The notes under the pieces are model-generated. The model searched no databases, was not told the DNA's origin, and saw only the letters and a program-made list of their open reading frames with translations. Positions 1-6,526 of a stretch of 21,238 nucleotides of DNA are shown piece by piece (position 1 is the first letter of the stretch; every line of letters begins with the position of its first letter). Source of the stretch: JAEKLB01 sp050249235 (GTDB lineage Bacteria; Actinomycetota; Acidimicrobiia; Acidimicrobiales; CADCSY01). The stretch is taken from positions 1-21,238 of the forward strand of contig JBFWQW010000047.1 of the NCBI GenBank assembly GCA_050249235.1, read 5' to 3'. The translations under genes and the position numbers were made by a program.

Positions 1-63
1 CTGCCCCGCGACGACGTCGAGCTCATCGCCTCCGGCAACGTCACCCGGCTCTACAACCTGTAG
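1..63 (+). CDS. C-terminal end of a protein, probably an amidohydrolase (partial)
   Basis: The first base opens a reading frame that runs to TAG at 61-63 and gives the last 20 residues of a protein that begins outside the window. The visible tail (DVELIASGNVTRLYNL) resembles the C-terminus of TIM-barrel amidohydrolases related to COG2159, which often end in a helix of the kind 'I..GN..RLY.L'. That helix normally closes the barrel and is not catalytic, so nothing can be said about substrate. It is followed by a strong hairpin and converges on the aminotransferase. The coding call is fairly safe; the family call is a motif impression from very few residues. Confidence 0.45.
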   Translation: MPRDDVELIASGNVTRLYNL

Positions 64-75
64 GCACTCGCCGTT

Positions 76-115
76 CGGGCCTGGCCCGGGAGCACCCGCT
101 CCCCGGCCAGGCCCG
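76..115. terminator. GC-rich hairpin between convergent genes, likely bidirectional terminator
   Basis: Arms 76-86 and 105-115 are perfectly complementary over 11 bp (CGGGCCTGGCC with GGCCAGGCCCG). After one C-C mismatch, three further G-C pairs close a 10-nt loop at 91-100. It starts 13 nt after the stop of the left gene and ends 34 nt before the stop of the aminotransferase gene, so it can serve both strands. There is no T-tract, as is common for actinobacterial hairpin terminators. Confidence 0.65.
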
Positions 116-149
116 CCGTCGCGACCGGGGGCCGGGTGGGAGCCCGGTG

Positions 150-1346
150 CTACGGCGTGAGGGCGGCGAGGCGGGCGACGGCCTCGTCGAGCACCTCGAG
201 CCGCTTGCAGAAGGCGAAGCGCACCAGGTGGCGACCGTGCTCCGGCCGGGCGTAGAACACCTCGTTGGGGATGGCGACCACGCCGCAGCGCTCTGGTAGC
301 GAGCGGCAGAAGGCCATGCCGTCGCCGTCGGGGCGGATCGAGCGGATGTCGACGGTGGCGAAGTAGGTGGCCTGCGGCTCGAACGTCGTGAGGCCGGCCG
401 CCCGCAGCCCGGCGACGAGCCGGTCGCGGCGGGTGGCCAGGTCGGCCGCCAGCGCGTCGTAATAGGCGTCGCCGAGGTCGAGGCCGACGGCGATGGCCGG
501 CTGGAAGGGCGCCCCGTTCACATAGGTGAGGAACTGCTTGGCCGTGCGGACCGCCGACACCAGCGCGGCCGGCCCGCTCAACCAGCCCACCTTCCACCCC
601 GTGACGCTGAACGTCTTGCCGCCCGACGAGATCGTGAGCGTGCGCTCCCCCATCCCCGGCAGGGTCGCCAGGGGCACGTGCCCGGCACCCGGGAAGACGA
701 GGTGCTCGTACACCTCGTCGGTCACCGCGACGGCGTCGTGCTCGATCGCCAGGTCGGCGACCTGCCGCAGCTCGTCCCGGTCGAACACCTTCCCAGTCGG
801 GTTGTGCGGGGTGTTGAGCAGCACCAGCCGGGTGCGGGTGCCGAAGGCGGCCCGGAGCTCGTCGGGGTCGAAGGTGTAGCGGCCGTCCGACCCCGGCCGC
901 AGCAGGACCGGCACGGCCCGAGCCCCGGCGAGGGCGATGCACGCCTGGTAGCTGTCGTACATGGGCTCGAACACCACGACCTCGTCGCCGTCGTCGAGCA
1001 TCCCGAGCAGGGCCGCCGCCAGGCCCTCGGTGGCACCGGCCGTCACCAGGATCTCGCCGGCCGGATCGACGTCGAGTCCGTAGAAGCGGCGTTGGTGGCG
1101 GGCGATGGCGGCCAGGAGCACCGGGTCACCCGGGCCCGGAGGGTACTGGTTCGTGCCGCCCCGGATCGCGGCGACGGCCGCCTCGAGCACGGCGGCCGGT
1201 CCATCGGTGTCCGGGAAGCCCTGCCCGAGGTTGATCGAGGCGGTGGCGGTGGCCAGGGCAGACATCTCGGCGAAGATCGTCGTGCCGAAGCCGGCCAGCT
1301 TCGACGTCGCCCGGGGTCGGGCCTCGGCGGTGCTCGACTCGGGCAT
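150..1346 (-). CDS. PLP-dependent class I/II aminotransferase (DapC/YbdL-like)
   Basis: A 398-aa fold-type I aminotransferase, the usual family length. The N-terminal part has the substrate/PLP motif INLGQGFPD; further on come NTPHNPTGK, DEVYEHLVF and the Schiff-base motif SSGGKTFSVTGWK with Lys244. The C-terminal arginine region reads LVRFAFCKR. By overall pattern it belongs with actinobacterial proteins annotated as succinyldiaminopimelate transaminase DapC, and with kynurenine/methionine aminotransferases (YbdL type). The true amino donor cannot be read from sequence. The ATG at 1346 was chosen because the open frame upstream runs antisense-like through the thiolase gene. There is no Shine-Dalgarno, but a CATGAT hexamer lies 6 nt upstream, compatible with a leaderless mRNA. 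It lies 56 bp after the thiolase-like gene on the same strand, so read-through is also possible. Confidence 0.9.
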   Translation of the reverse strand: MPESSTAEARPRATSKLAGFGTTIFAEMSALATATASINLGQGFPDTDGPAAVLEAAVAAIRGGTNQYPPGPGDPVLLAAIARHQRRFYGLDVDPAGEILVTAGATEGLAAALLGMLDDGDEVVVFEPMYDSYQACIALAGARAVPVLLRPGSDGRYTFDPDELRAAFGTRTRLVLLNTPHNPTGKVFDRDELRQVADLAIEHDAVAVTDEVYEHLVFPGAGHVPLATLPGMGERTLTISSGGKTFSVTGWKVGWLSGPAALVSAVRTAKQFLTYVNGAPFQPAIAVGLDLGDAYYDALAADLATRRDRLVAGLRAAGLTTFEPQATYFATVDIRSIRPDGDGMAFCRSLPERCGVVAIPNEVFYARPEHGRHLVRFAFCKRLEVLDEAVARLAALTP

Positions 1347-1352
1347 CACGAC

Positions 1353-1358
1353 ATCATG
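1353..1358 (-). promoter_or_regulatory. possible -10 hexamer for the aminotransferase gene
   Basis: Read on the minus strand, CATGAT matches the NANNNT core of actinobacterial -10 elements and sits 6 nt before the ATG at 1346. That spacing would start transcription on or next to the start codon. No -35 element is evident, and the match is short. Confidence 0.25.
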
Positions 1359-1402
1359 CGACGCGGGCGGCCCGACCACCACCCCTCCCGAGCCGGCGGC
1401 GA

Positions 1403-2584
1403 TCAGCGGGCGGTGAGCAGCACCGAGCCGGAGAAGCAGCCGACGGCGTTGCTCCACACCGCCACCTCGGCGCCCGGCACCTGCCGCTCGCCGCTCGTGC
1501 CCCGCAGCTGGCGGACCGCCTCGATGCAGAAGTTGGCCCCGTGGCGACGACCGACGTTGCAGGCGCCGCCGTCGGTGTTCAGGGGGAGGCTGCCGCCGAG
1601 CCGGGTGTGGCCGTCCTGGATGAACGCACCGGCCTCGCCCGGGCCGCAGAGCCCGAGGGCCTCGAGCCACTGGAAGGTGATGATCGTGAACCCGTCGTAG
1701 AGCTCGGCGACGTCCACGTCGGCCGGCGTCAGGTCGGTCCTTGACCACAGCTTCTCGGCGCAGTGGGCGGGGGACGTGCTGGTGAAGTCGTCGAGCAGCG
1801 ACATGTCGAAGTCGCGGATCGCCGAGAGCGTGCAGGCCTCGACGTCGACCGGCTTCTGTCGCCAGTCGGCGGCCCGCTCCCGGGAGGTGATGATCACCGC
1901 CGAGCCGGCATCGACCGGGTAGTCGCAGTCGTAGAGGCGGGCCGGCTTGCTGACGTACCGCGCCGCGAGGTAGTCGTCGACGGTGAGTGGATCGCGGAGG
2001 AGCGCATCGTCGTTGAGCGACGCGTGGTACCGCTGGTTGACGGCGTTGATCGCGAACTGCTCCTCGGTGGTGCCGTAGCGGGCCATGTGGGCCTGCATCT
2101 GGAACCCGGCGATCCCCGCCGCGGCGGCCATGGAGCCGTAGGGCGCGCTGAACTGGGCCCGACCACCCACCCTCATGGGCCCGTCGGGTGGCCGCTGACG
2201 GCGCTGCGACAGCTGGTCGGAGGCCGTCGGCTGGCGGCGGAGCACCCGGAAGACGATGCAGGTGTCGCACAGCCCGGCCGCGACGGCGGCCACGGAGTGC
2301 ACGAAGGGATCCACGAAGGCGGGCGCGGCACCCACCGTGTAGAACCAGTCGACCGGGGTGAACCCGAAGGAGTACGCCAGGTCCATCGCGTCGCCGCCGG
2401 GCGGGTTGTCGCCCATCCCCGTCCAGGTGGACACCCCGTTGATGTCAGCCGGGGTCATGCCGGCGTCCTCCATCGCCGCCATGCCGGCCTGGCGAGCCAG
2501 CTCGGGGTACGAGAGGCCGGTGTTCCGGCCGCACGTCGAGTAGCCGACGCCCACGATCGAGACGTCCTTCACCGAGCCGGCCAT
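1403..2584 (-). CDS. thiolase-like lipid-transfer protein (SCP2-thiolase family, Ltp2-like)
   Basis: This 393-aa protein has the thiolase fold pattern from start (VSIVGVGYSTCGRNTG) to end (VWSNAVGCFSGSVLLTAR). Where true thiolases carry the nucleophilic Cys (near residue 90) it reads GAAPAFVDPFVH, with no Cys. A loss like this is typical of Ltp-type proteins that act as acyl-CoA aldolases or non-thiolytic partners. The C-terminal half keeps AELYDGFT (Tyr296) and RRHGANF (His348), at positions resembling the catalytic region of Ltp2-type retro-aldolases. The next gene upstream on the same strand encodes a DUF35 protein only 16 bp away, the known partner type for such enzymes (Ltp2 with ChsH2-DUF35 in steroid side-chain removal). 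A GGAGGA Shine-Dalgarno stands 7 nt before the ATG. Likely substrate: a beta-hydroxy or beta-keto acyl-CoA; identity unknown. Confidence 0.88.
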   Translation of the reverse strand: MAGSVKDVSIVGVGYSTCGRNTGLSYPELARQAGMAAMEDAGMTPADINGVSTWTGMGDNPPGGDAMDLAYSFGFTPVDWFYTVGAAPAFVDPFVHSVAAVAAGLCDTCIVFRVLRRQPTASDQLSQRRQRPPDGPMRVGGRAQFSAPYGSMAAAAGIAGFQMQAHMARYGTTEEQFAINAVNQRYHASLNDDALLRDPLTVDDYLAARYVSKPARLYDCDYPVDAGSAVIITSRERAADWRQKPVDVEACTLSAIRDFDMSLLDDFTSTSPAHCAEKLWSRTDLTPADVDVAELYDGFTIITFQWLEALGLCGPGEAGAFIQDGHTRLGGSLPLNTDGGACNVGRRHGANFCIEAVRQLRGTSGERQVPGAEVAVWSNAVGCFSGSVLLTAR

Positions 2585-2600
2585 GTCTCTTCCTCCGTGG

Positions 2601-3074
2601 TCATTCGGGCGTGAAGTAGGGAAGCGTCACGTCGTCGGCCACCGCTCGGAACACGACCCGCAACGGCATCCCCACCCGCAGATCCTGCTCCTCGCAGTCG
2701 ACGACGCTGCTGACGAGCTTCAGCCCGGGTTGCTCGACGAGCTCGACGATCGCCAGGTTGTAGGGCACACGAGCCATGAAGTACGGATGGGACGGCTGCA
2801 TGGGGATCGTGAAGGTGTCGAGCCGACCCCGACCGGACACCTCCGCCGGCGCCAGGTCGGTCGAGAGGCAGAACCGGCACCAGGCCCGGGGCTCGTGGAT
2901 GTAGCTGCCGCAGGCGTTGCAGCGGAGGATGAGGAGACGATGCTCGTTCGCTCCGGCCCAATAGAAGGCCGTCAGGTCGTCGGCCTGCGGGAGCGGCGGG
3001 GTGGCGGCGAAGGCCGCCCAGGCCGCGGCCGCGCCGTCGTCCGCATCGACACCGGCTGCCGTTCCCTCTGCCAT
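2601..3074 (-). CDS. DUF35 / OB-fold protein with rubredoxin-like zinc ribbon
   Basis: A 157-aa protein of two parts. The first contains helix residues (AFYWAGANEHRLLI) followed by a zinc ribbon formed by Cys52, Cys55, Cys66 and Cys69 (CNAC and CRFC). The second is an OB-fold with the family signature FTIPMQPSHPYF and a C-terminal VVFRAVADDVTLPYF. In characterised systems DUF35 proteins bind thiolase-like proteins and hydratases and complete the acyl-CoA aldolase complex; here the partner is almost certainly the adjacent thiolase-like protein. The protein is full length and free-standing rather than fused to a hydratase. The ATG at 3074 is preceded by a purine-rich GAGGAGGGGG Shine-Dalgarno. 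It lies 78 bp after the VOC gene and 16 bp before the thiolase-like gene, consistent with one operon. Confidence 0.9.
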   Translation of the reverse strand: MAEGTAAGVDADDGAAAAWAAFAATPPLPQADDLTAFYWAGANEHRLLILRCNACGSYIHEPRAWCRFCLSTDLAPAEVSGRGRLDTFTIPMQPSHPYFMARVPYNLAIVELVEQPGLKLVSSVVDCEEQDLRVGMPLRVVFRAVADDVTLPYFTPE

Positions 3075-3152
3075 CGTTCCCCCTCCTCGATGCCCGGCGT
3101 GCGGGTGGGCCGGGCGTTCGCCCGACCCGGCCGTCCGGTGGCGGGCTCTTGG

Positions 3153-4001
3153 CTACTCGGTCCAGTGGATCGGCACGCCGAGCGTGGTCGACGGCTCGGT
3201 GAGCGCCAGGCCGCCCGAGCGGTGGGCCACGGTGATGCCGTCGCCGGCCAGGCGGGCCAGCGCGTCGTCGAGGTCGCCCACCCGCACGCCGAAGCTGTGC
3301 ACCCGGGGCCCGTCCTCGAGCACCGGGTGGTAGAGGCTCTCGGGGGAGCGGGGCGTGAGGAGCCGGACGACGACGTCCCCGACCTGCAGATCGATGGTCC
3401 GCTCGAGCGCGGGGGCGCCGGCGGGGTTCCCCTCCACCGGCGAGGTCACCATGATCGACGCCATCCACTCGGCCGTGGCGTCGGCGTCGGCCACGACCGC
3501 GCTGATCCAGGCGAGGTCGGCGCCCTCGATCAGCGCCGGACGGGCCTCCGAGAGCACCCGGTCCGGTCGGGGGATGCCACCCGGGGGCAGGTTCCGGGGC
3601 GGCGCGCACCACTCCAGCAGCATCCCGAACGTGTCCCGGGGGTGCATGAAGAAGAAGCGCCCGCCCAGGCTCACCTGGGCGATGCCGATGCCCCGGTCGC
3701 GCAGGAAGTGCTCGGCCGACCAGTTGTCGTCGATCTCCCAGGCGAAGGACTGCACCCCGGGCCCCCGGCGCTCGAGGAAGCGGGCCACCGCCCCTCCGGT
3801 CATCACCAGCAGCGGGTAGCCGGCGAAGTCGAGCATCTGCATGTAGGTGCCGGCCACGGCCGGGTCGGTCTGCGGCGCGTCCGGGGACAGCCCGCCGCGG
3901 ATCCGGGTGCCGAGCACCCGCCCGAACCACGCCGTCGCCGCGGTCACATCGTGGACGGGGACGGCGATGCGGTGGAACTCACGGGGCTCGATGCGGTCCA
4001 T
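3153..4001 (-). CDS. two-domain VOC (glyoxalase/epimerase-like) protein
   Basis: 282 aa containing two tandem vicinal-oxygen-chelate modules. The first runs from FHRIAVPVHDV (His10) to GMLLEWCAPP (Glu130), the second from AWISAVVADADAT to the C-terminus. In domain 1 the position of the second metal His, in a motif normally like HxAFxVDD, reads QSFAWEIDD; in domain 2 the first His is also replaced (AWISAVV). Metal binding is therefore either limited to a few ligands or lost. The family includes methylmalonyl-CoA epimerase, extradiol dioxygenases and isomerases; the substrate here is unknown. It is the first gene of the left minus-strand cluster, suggesting a role beside the DUF35/thiolase-like pair. 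The ATG at 4001 has no Shine-Dalgarno but has a TACTGT hexamer exactly 6 nt upstream, so the mRNA is probably leaderless. Confidence 0.8.
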   Translation of the reverse strand: MDRIEPREFHRIAVPVHDVTAATAWFGRVLGTRIRGGLSPDAPQTDPAVAGTYMQMLDFAGYPLLVMTGGAVARFLERRGPGVQSFAWEIDDNWSAEHFLRDRGIGIAQVSLGGRFFFMHPRDTFGMLLEWCAPPRNLPPGGIPRPDRVLSEARPALIEGADLAWISAVVADADATAEWMASIMVTSPVEGNPAGAPALERTIDLQVGDVVVRLLTPRSPESLYHPVLEDGPRVHSFGVRVGDLDDALARLAGDGITVAHRSGGLALTEPSTTLGVPIHWTE

Positions 4002-4007
4002 CCGGCG

Positions 4008-4013
4008 ACAGTA
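4008..4013 (-). promoter_or_regulatory. -10 hexamer TACTGT of a leaderless promoter for the VOC-led cluster
   Basis: On the minus strand TACTGT fits the TANNNT consensus exactly, and six bases separate it from the ATG at 4001. This geometry puts the transcript start on the start codon, as in many actinobacterial leaderless genes. No convincing -35 is seen in the G/C-only sequence upstream. Confidence 0.5.
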
Positions 4014-4222
4014 GGCCCACGGCCCCGGGCCGGGCCGGGCTCACCGCTTCCCCGATCGGACACCCACACCGCGCCGGCCCACGCCGACGACCCACCACTC
4101 GAGCCGGGCGCGGTCGGAATCGCGCCGGGGCCCTGACCGCACCCAGTTCGATGGCGGCACGACGTCCGCCGGTGGCGGGACCCGCGGGGCGCAGTCGACT
4201 CCGGCGCGGGCGTCGGCGAGCG

Positions 4223-4252
4223 CGCTTGCGCTGGCGCTGGCGCTGGCAAGCG
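4223..4252. repeat. inverted repeat enclosing a GCTGGC tandem repeat
   Basis: CGCTTGC at 4223-4229 is the exact complement of GCAAGCG at 4246-4252. The 16-nt interval between them consists of GCTGGC, GCTGGC and GCTG. The two arms would make a 7-bp stem. The repeat content shows replication slippage; the flanking arms could be a binding site or a weak terminator for a + strand leader transcript. Confidence 0.5.
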
Positions 4253-4520
4253 GTCTGGCCTCGGTCCAGTTGACGCCCGACAGTGCCAGGACCACGGTGG
4301 CGAACCACGGGGGAGACCGGCGAACCCGACCCGGCGCCCAAACCCACCGCCATCCCGTCCCGCCCCACCGCCGTCCCGCACCGGCGCCCGGCCGGCTCGG
4401 CCGCGGCCGGCGCGCCCCGGCACGCGATCGACTCGACATGGATGTCCCCTCTGGCCCGACGACATCGACACCCCGACCGCCCACCGCGGACGATCGGTCC
4501 GTCGCCGGCTGCTGTCCACC

Positions 4521-4541
4521 GACGACGACGACGACGACGAC
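4521..4541. repeat. (GAC)7 microsatellite
   Basis: Seven perfect copies of GAC lie about 95 bp upstream of the SRPBCC start codon, between candidate promoter sequence and gene. A triplet run like this is prone to slippage. I see no reading frame with convincing coding character across it. Confidence 0.85.
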
Positions 4542-4547
4542 TTCGTA

Positions 4548-4563
4548 TCTTGCACTCTTGCAC
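4548..4563. repeat. 8-bp perfect tandem repeat TCTTGCAC x2
   Basis: TCTTGCAC occurs twice head-to-tail at 4548-4555 and 4556-4563, directly after the GAC run and within an AT-richer patch (TTCGTATCTTGCA) that stands out from the surrounding GC-rich DNA. It could be part of a promoter or operator for the SRPBCC gene 73 bp downstream, but no consensus element is clear. Confidence 0.4.
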
Positions 4564-4635
4564 GATGGATGGGAAGGACCCGGAGGGCGCAGGCCGACGG
4601 GGTTCCGGCTCCGGAGCGCGTGCGAGGATCCGGCG

Positions 4636-5118
4636 ATGGACATCGCCAACGTGCACGCCGCCGGCTCGGTCGTGATCGCGGCTCCGGCCGACGTGCTCTA
4701 CGACTTCATCGCCGACATGCCGGCCATCGGCGAGGTCAGCGCCCAGTGCGTCGGCGGCGAGTGGGAGAGCGACGCCCGCGGGGTGGGTGCCTACTTCATC
4801 GGCTCGAACGCCTGGCGGGAGCGGACCTGGAAGATCCGGGTGCGGGTGGTCGCCGCCGACCCCGGCCGGGAGTTCGCCTGGGAGAACCTCGGGGACCCGG
4901 GCGTCCCGGATCCCGACGACCGGCTCGGCCTGATCCGGTGGGGCTACACCTTCGAGCCGACCGAGGGCGGGACGCGCGTCGAGGAGACGTGGCGCATCCT
5001 CCGCCCGTATCCCGAGCTCGACGGGGCCACGCCCGAGGACTTCGAACGGCTGATCCGCAACTTCGAGCACGCCATCGCCGGCACGCTCGCCAACCTCAAG
5101 GCCAAGTTCGAGTCGTGA
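4636..5118 (+). CDS. SRPBCC-family (polyketide cyclase/START-like) protein
   Basis: A 160-aa single-domain protein, the normal length for this superfamily. It opens with the typical first strand and helices (SVVIAAPADVLYDFIADMPAIGEVS), continues with central strands (GAYFIGSNAW, REFAWENL, RWGYTFEP) and TRVEETWRI, and ends in the long C-terminal helix (FEHAIAGTLANLKAKF) that lines the ligand cavity. Members bind or modify hydrophobic ligands, or have no known enzyme activity; none is specified here. The start is set by GAGGA at 4624-4628, 7 nt upstream of the ATG; the in-frame extension to 4270 is low-complexity and rejected. It stands alone between a divergent VOC gene and a convergent hydrolase gene. 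Confidence 0.85.
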   Translation: MDIANVHAAGSVVIAAPADVLYDFIADMPAIGEVSAQCVGGEWESDARGVGAYFIGSNAWRERTWKIRVRVVAADPGREFAWENLGDPGVPDPDDRLGLIRWGYTFEPTEGGTRVEETWRILRPYPELDGATPEDFERLIRNFEHAIAGTLANLKAKFES

Positions 5119-5147
5119 ACCGGTCGGCCGGCTCAGCGGCGGGACCG

Positions 5148-5166
5148 GCGGGCCGGCCCGGCCCGC
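5148..5166. terminator. hairpin between convergent SRPBCC and hydrolase genes
   Basis: GCGGGCC (5148-5154) pairs with GGCCCGC (5160-5166) around a 5-nt loop. It directly abuts the hydrolase stop codon at 5167-5169 and lies 29 nt past the SRPBCC stop. It is flanked by a 12-bp direct repeat GCTCAGCGGCGG at 5131-5142 and 5165-5176, the second copy being inside the hydrolase gene end. No T-tract. Confidence 0.4.
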
Positions 5167-6354
5167 TCAGCGGCGGTCGAGGCGGTGCCGCCGGAGGTGC
5201 TCCGACAGGAGATCGGCGACCTGCAGGTTGTTCAGGTCGGAGAAGGGGAAGTGGGTGTTGCCGTGCAGCCCGGCGTCGGGCAGGTGCAGGATGCTGGCCC
5301 GGCCGCCCCGGTCGTTGATCGCGGCCGCGAACTGCTCGGCGCGGATCGCGACCGCCCGCCAGAGGTCGATCCCGGGGTACGGGCTCTGAGCGGCCGGGTC
5401 GCGTTCGACGTTGTCGCCGTAGACGATCTGGATCGGGATGTCGAGGAGCCGCTCGAACTCGTCCGGCTGCACGACGATCGGTGCGGTGATCCCGGCCACG
5501 AACGGGTGCGGCGGACCGGGGATGGCGCCCGGCACCGCGTCGCTCGGGTAGACGAAGGTCGCCGGCTCGTACGAGACGATGGCGACGACGTCCGGGCTCT
5601 TGATCCGGGTCAGCCAGCCGTAGCGCCCGCTCTGCGAGTGAGTCACGAGGATGGCCGGTCCGATCTCCTCGAAGAGCGCGACCGTGGCATCGACCTGCGG
5701 GTGCGGGCCGGCGTCGACCGGGTTCGGCTCCGGTCCGGTGTTCGGCGTCACCTGCCGCCAGTACTGGGCGACCGCCTCCGGCGTGGCCGGGAACTGCGTG
5801 CCCGGGAAGAAGCCCGGATAGAGGCCGAGCCGGAACACCTGCCAGAGCGAGCCGTCGGTCGTGACGGGCGTGATCGTCGCCCCCGCCGTCATCTGACCGG
5901 CCCGGCCCCGCCCCGGCTGGTCGACGAGGTACACCGACCATCCCCGTCGCAGGAAGATGTTCTGGTAGCCCTCCCGCCCGTCCGGAGTGGTCTCCCAGGT
6001 CTTCGAGAACTGGCCGCCCCCGTGCCAGAGGACGAGCGGATACTCGCGGGCGTTGGGAGGGATCTGGTACTGCACGTAGGCGTGGTCGCCGTGGAGGGTG
6101 CCCCCGGCCGGCGAGATGAACTCGTTGGGGTCGAACGTGCCGGGCGCCTGAACGACGGTGCCGCCGACCATGAAGCTGCCCTGCTCCGCGACCACCAGCG
6201 GCCCGCCCCCGCGACCGTGCCTGCGACCCCGGCCGCTGGAGGCCTCGGCCGCGGCGCCGCCCACCAGTGCGGGACCGAGCGCCGCGGTCGCGGCGGCCGC
6301 CCCGAGGAACTGCCGACGGGTCCTGCCGCGTCCGCGGTCCGGTGCCTCGTCCAT
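5167..6354 (-). CDS. Tat-exported alpha/beta hydrolase (esterase-713-like)
   Basis: 395 aa. The N-terminus is a twin-arginine signal (RTRRQFLG, Arg13-Arg14) followed by an Ala-rich hydrophobic stretch and likely cleavage near residues 33-38. The mature part is an alpha/beta hydrolase: oxyanion-type motif LVLWHGGGQ, the strand/turn YLVDQPGRGRAG, and a nucleophile elbow THSQSG with Ser240 in place of the usual GxSxG. A probable acid is Glu263 in SYEPATF, and a catalytic His is near the end (His364 or His368, HGNTHFPFSDLNN). The THSQSG elbow and NTHFPFSDLNN ending recall the bacterial esterase 713 group; this is from memory, not alignment. It should act outside the membrane on an ester or similar substrate. 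A strong GGAGGGGG Shine-Dalgarno precedes the ATG. Monocistronic by context. Confidence 0.87.
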   Translation of the reverse strand: MDEAPDRGRGRTRRQFLGAAAATAALGPALVGGAAAEASSGRGRRHGRGGGPLVVAEQGSFMVGGTVVQAPGTFDPNEFISPAGGTLHGDHAYVQYQIPPNAREYPLVLWHGGGQFSKTWETTPDGREGYQNIFLRRGWSVYLVDQPGRGRAGQMTAGATITPVTTDGSLWQVFRLGLYPGFFPGTQFPATPEAVAQYWRQVTPNTGPEPNPVDAGPHPQVDATVALFEEIGPAILVTHSQSGRYGWLTRIKSPDVVAIVSYEPATFVYPSDAVPGAIPGPPHPFVAGITAPIVVQPDEFERLLDIPIQIVYGDNVERDPAAQSPYPGIDLWRAVAIRAEQFAAAINDRGGRASILHLPDAGLHGNTHFPFSDLNNLQVADLLSEHLRRHRLDRR

Positions 6355-6526
6355 GCCTGCCCCCTCCGGTCGAGCCGTCCCCCGGGACGTTCTACGAGCG
6401 GTCCGGCGATCTCGTCAAGGGCCGGCAGCATCGCCCGGCCTCCGGGGGCTGACGGGCGTCGACGCGGGGCGGTCGCTCCCGCGGCCCCGGTGGCCCGGAG
6501 GGACCGGTGGTCGGCAGACTCGGCCG

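Larger units (their letters stand above)
4002..4635. other. long intergenic region between divergent genes; repeats but no supported gene
   Basis: Open frames exist here on both strands, but their translations are low-complexity (runs of Arg/Pro, Val from the GAC run, Ala-Ser from the GCTGGC run) and match nothing I recognise. A + strand frame in phase with the SRPBCC gene begins at 4270, but a good Shine-Dalgarno supports the later start at 4636. TTGACG at 4270-4275 with CACGGT at 4293-4298 (17-nt spacing) could be a + strand promoter giving a leader of about 330 nt. The stretch also holds the repeats listed separately. Confidence 0.5.

Noticed and set aside
1347..2270. N-terminal extension of the aminotransferase into the thiolase-like gene
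   Set aside because: The extension is an Arg/Pro/Gly-rich out-of-phase reading of the thiolase-like gene; aminotransferase sequence begins at ATG 1346.
4521..4563. Possible CRISPR or attachment-site repeat
   Set aside because: The repeats are a triplet microsatellite and a simple 8-bp duplication, with no spacers, integrase gene or tRNA nearby.
4270..4635. Longer start for the SRPBCC protein
   Set aside because: It would add 122 low-complexity residues; GAGGA 7 nt before ATG 4636 and the family length support the short form.
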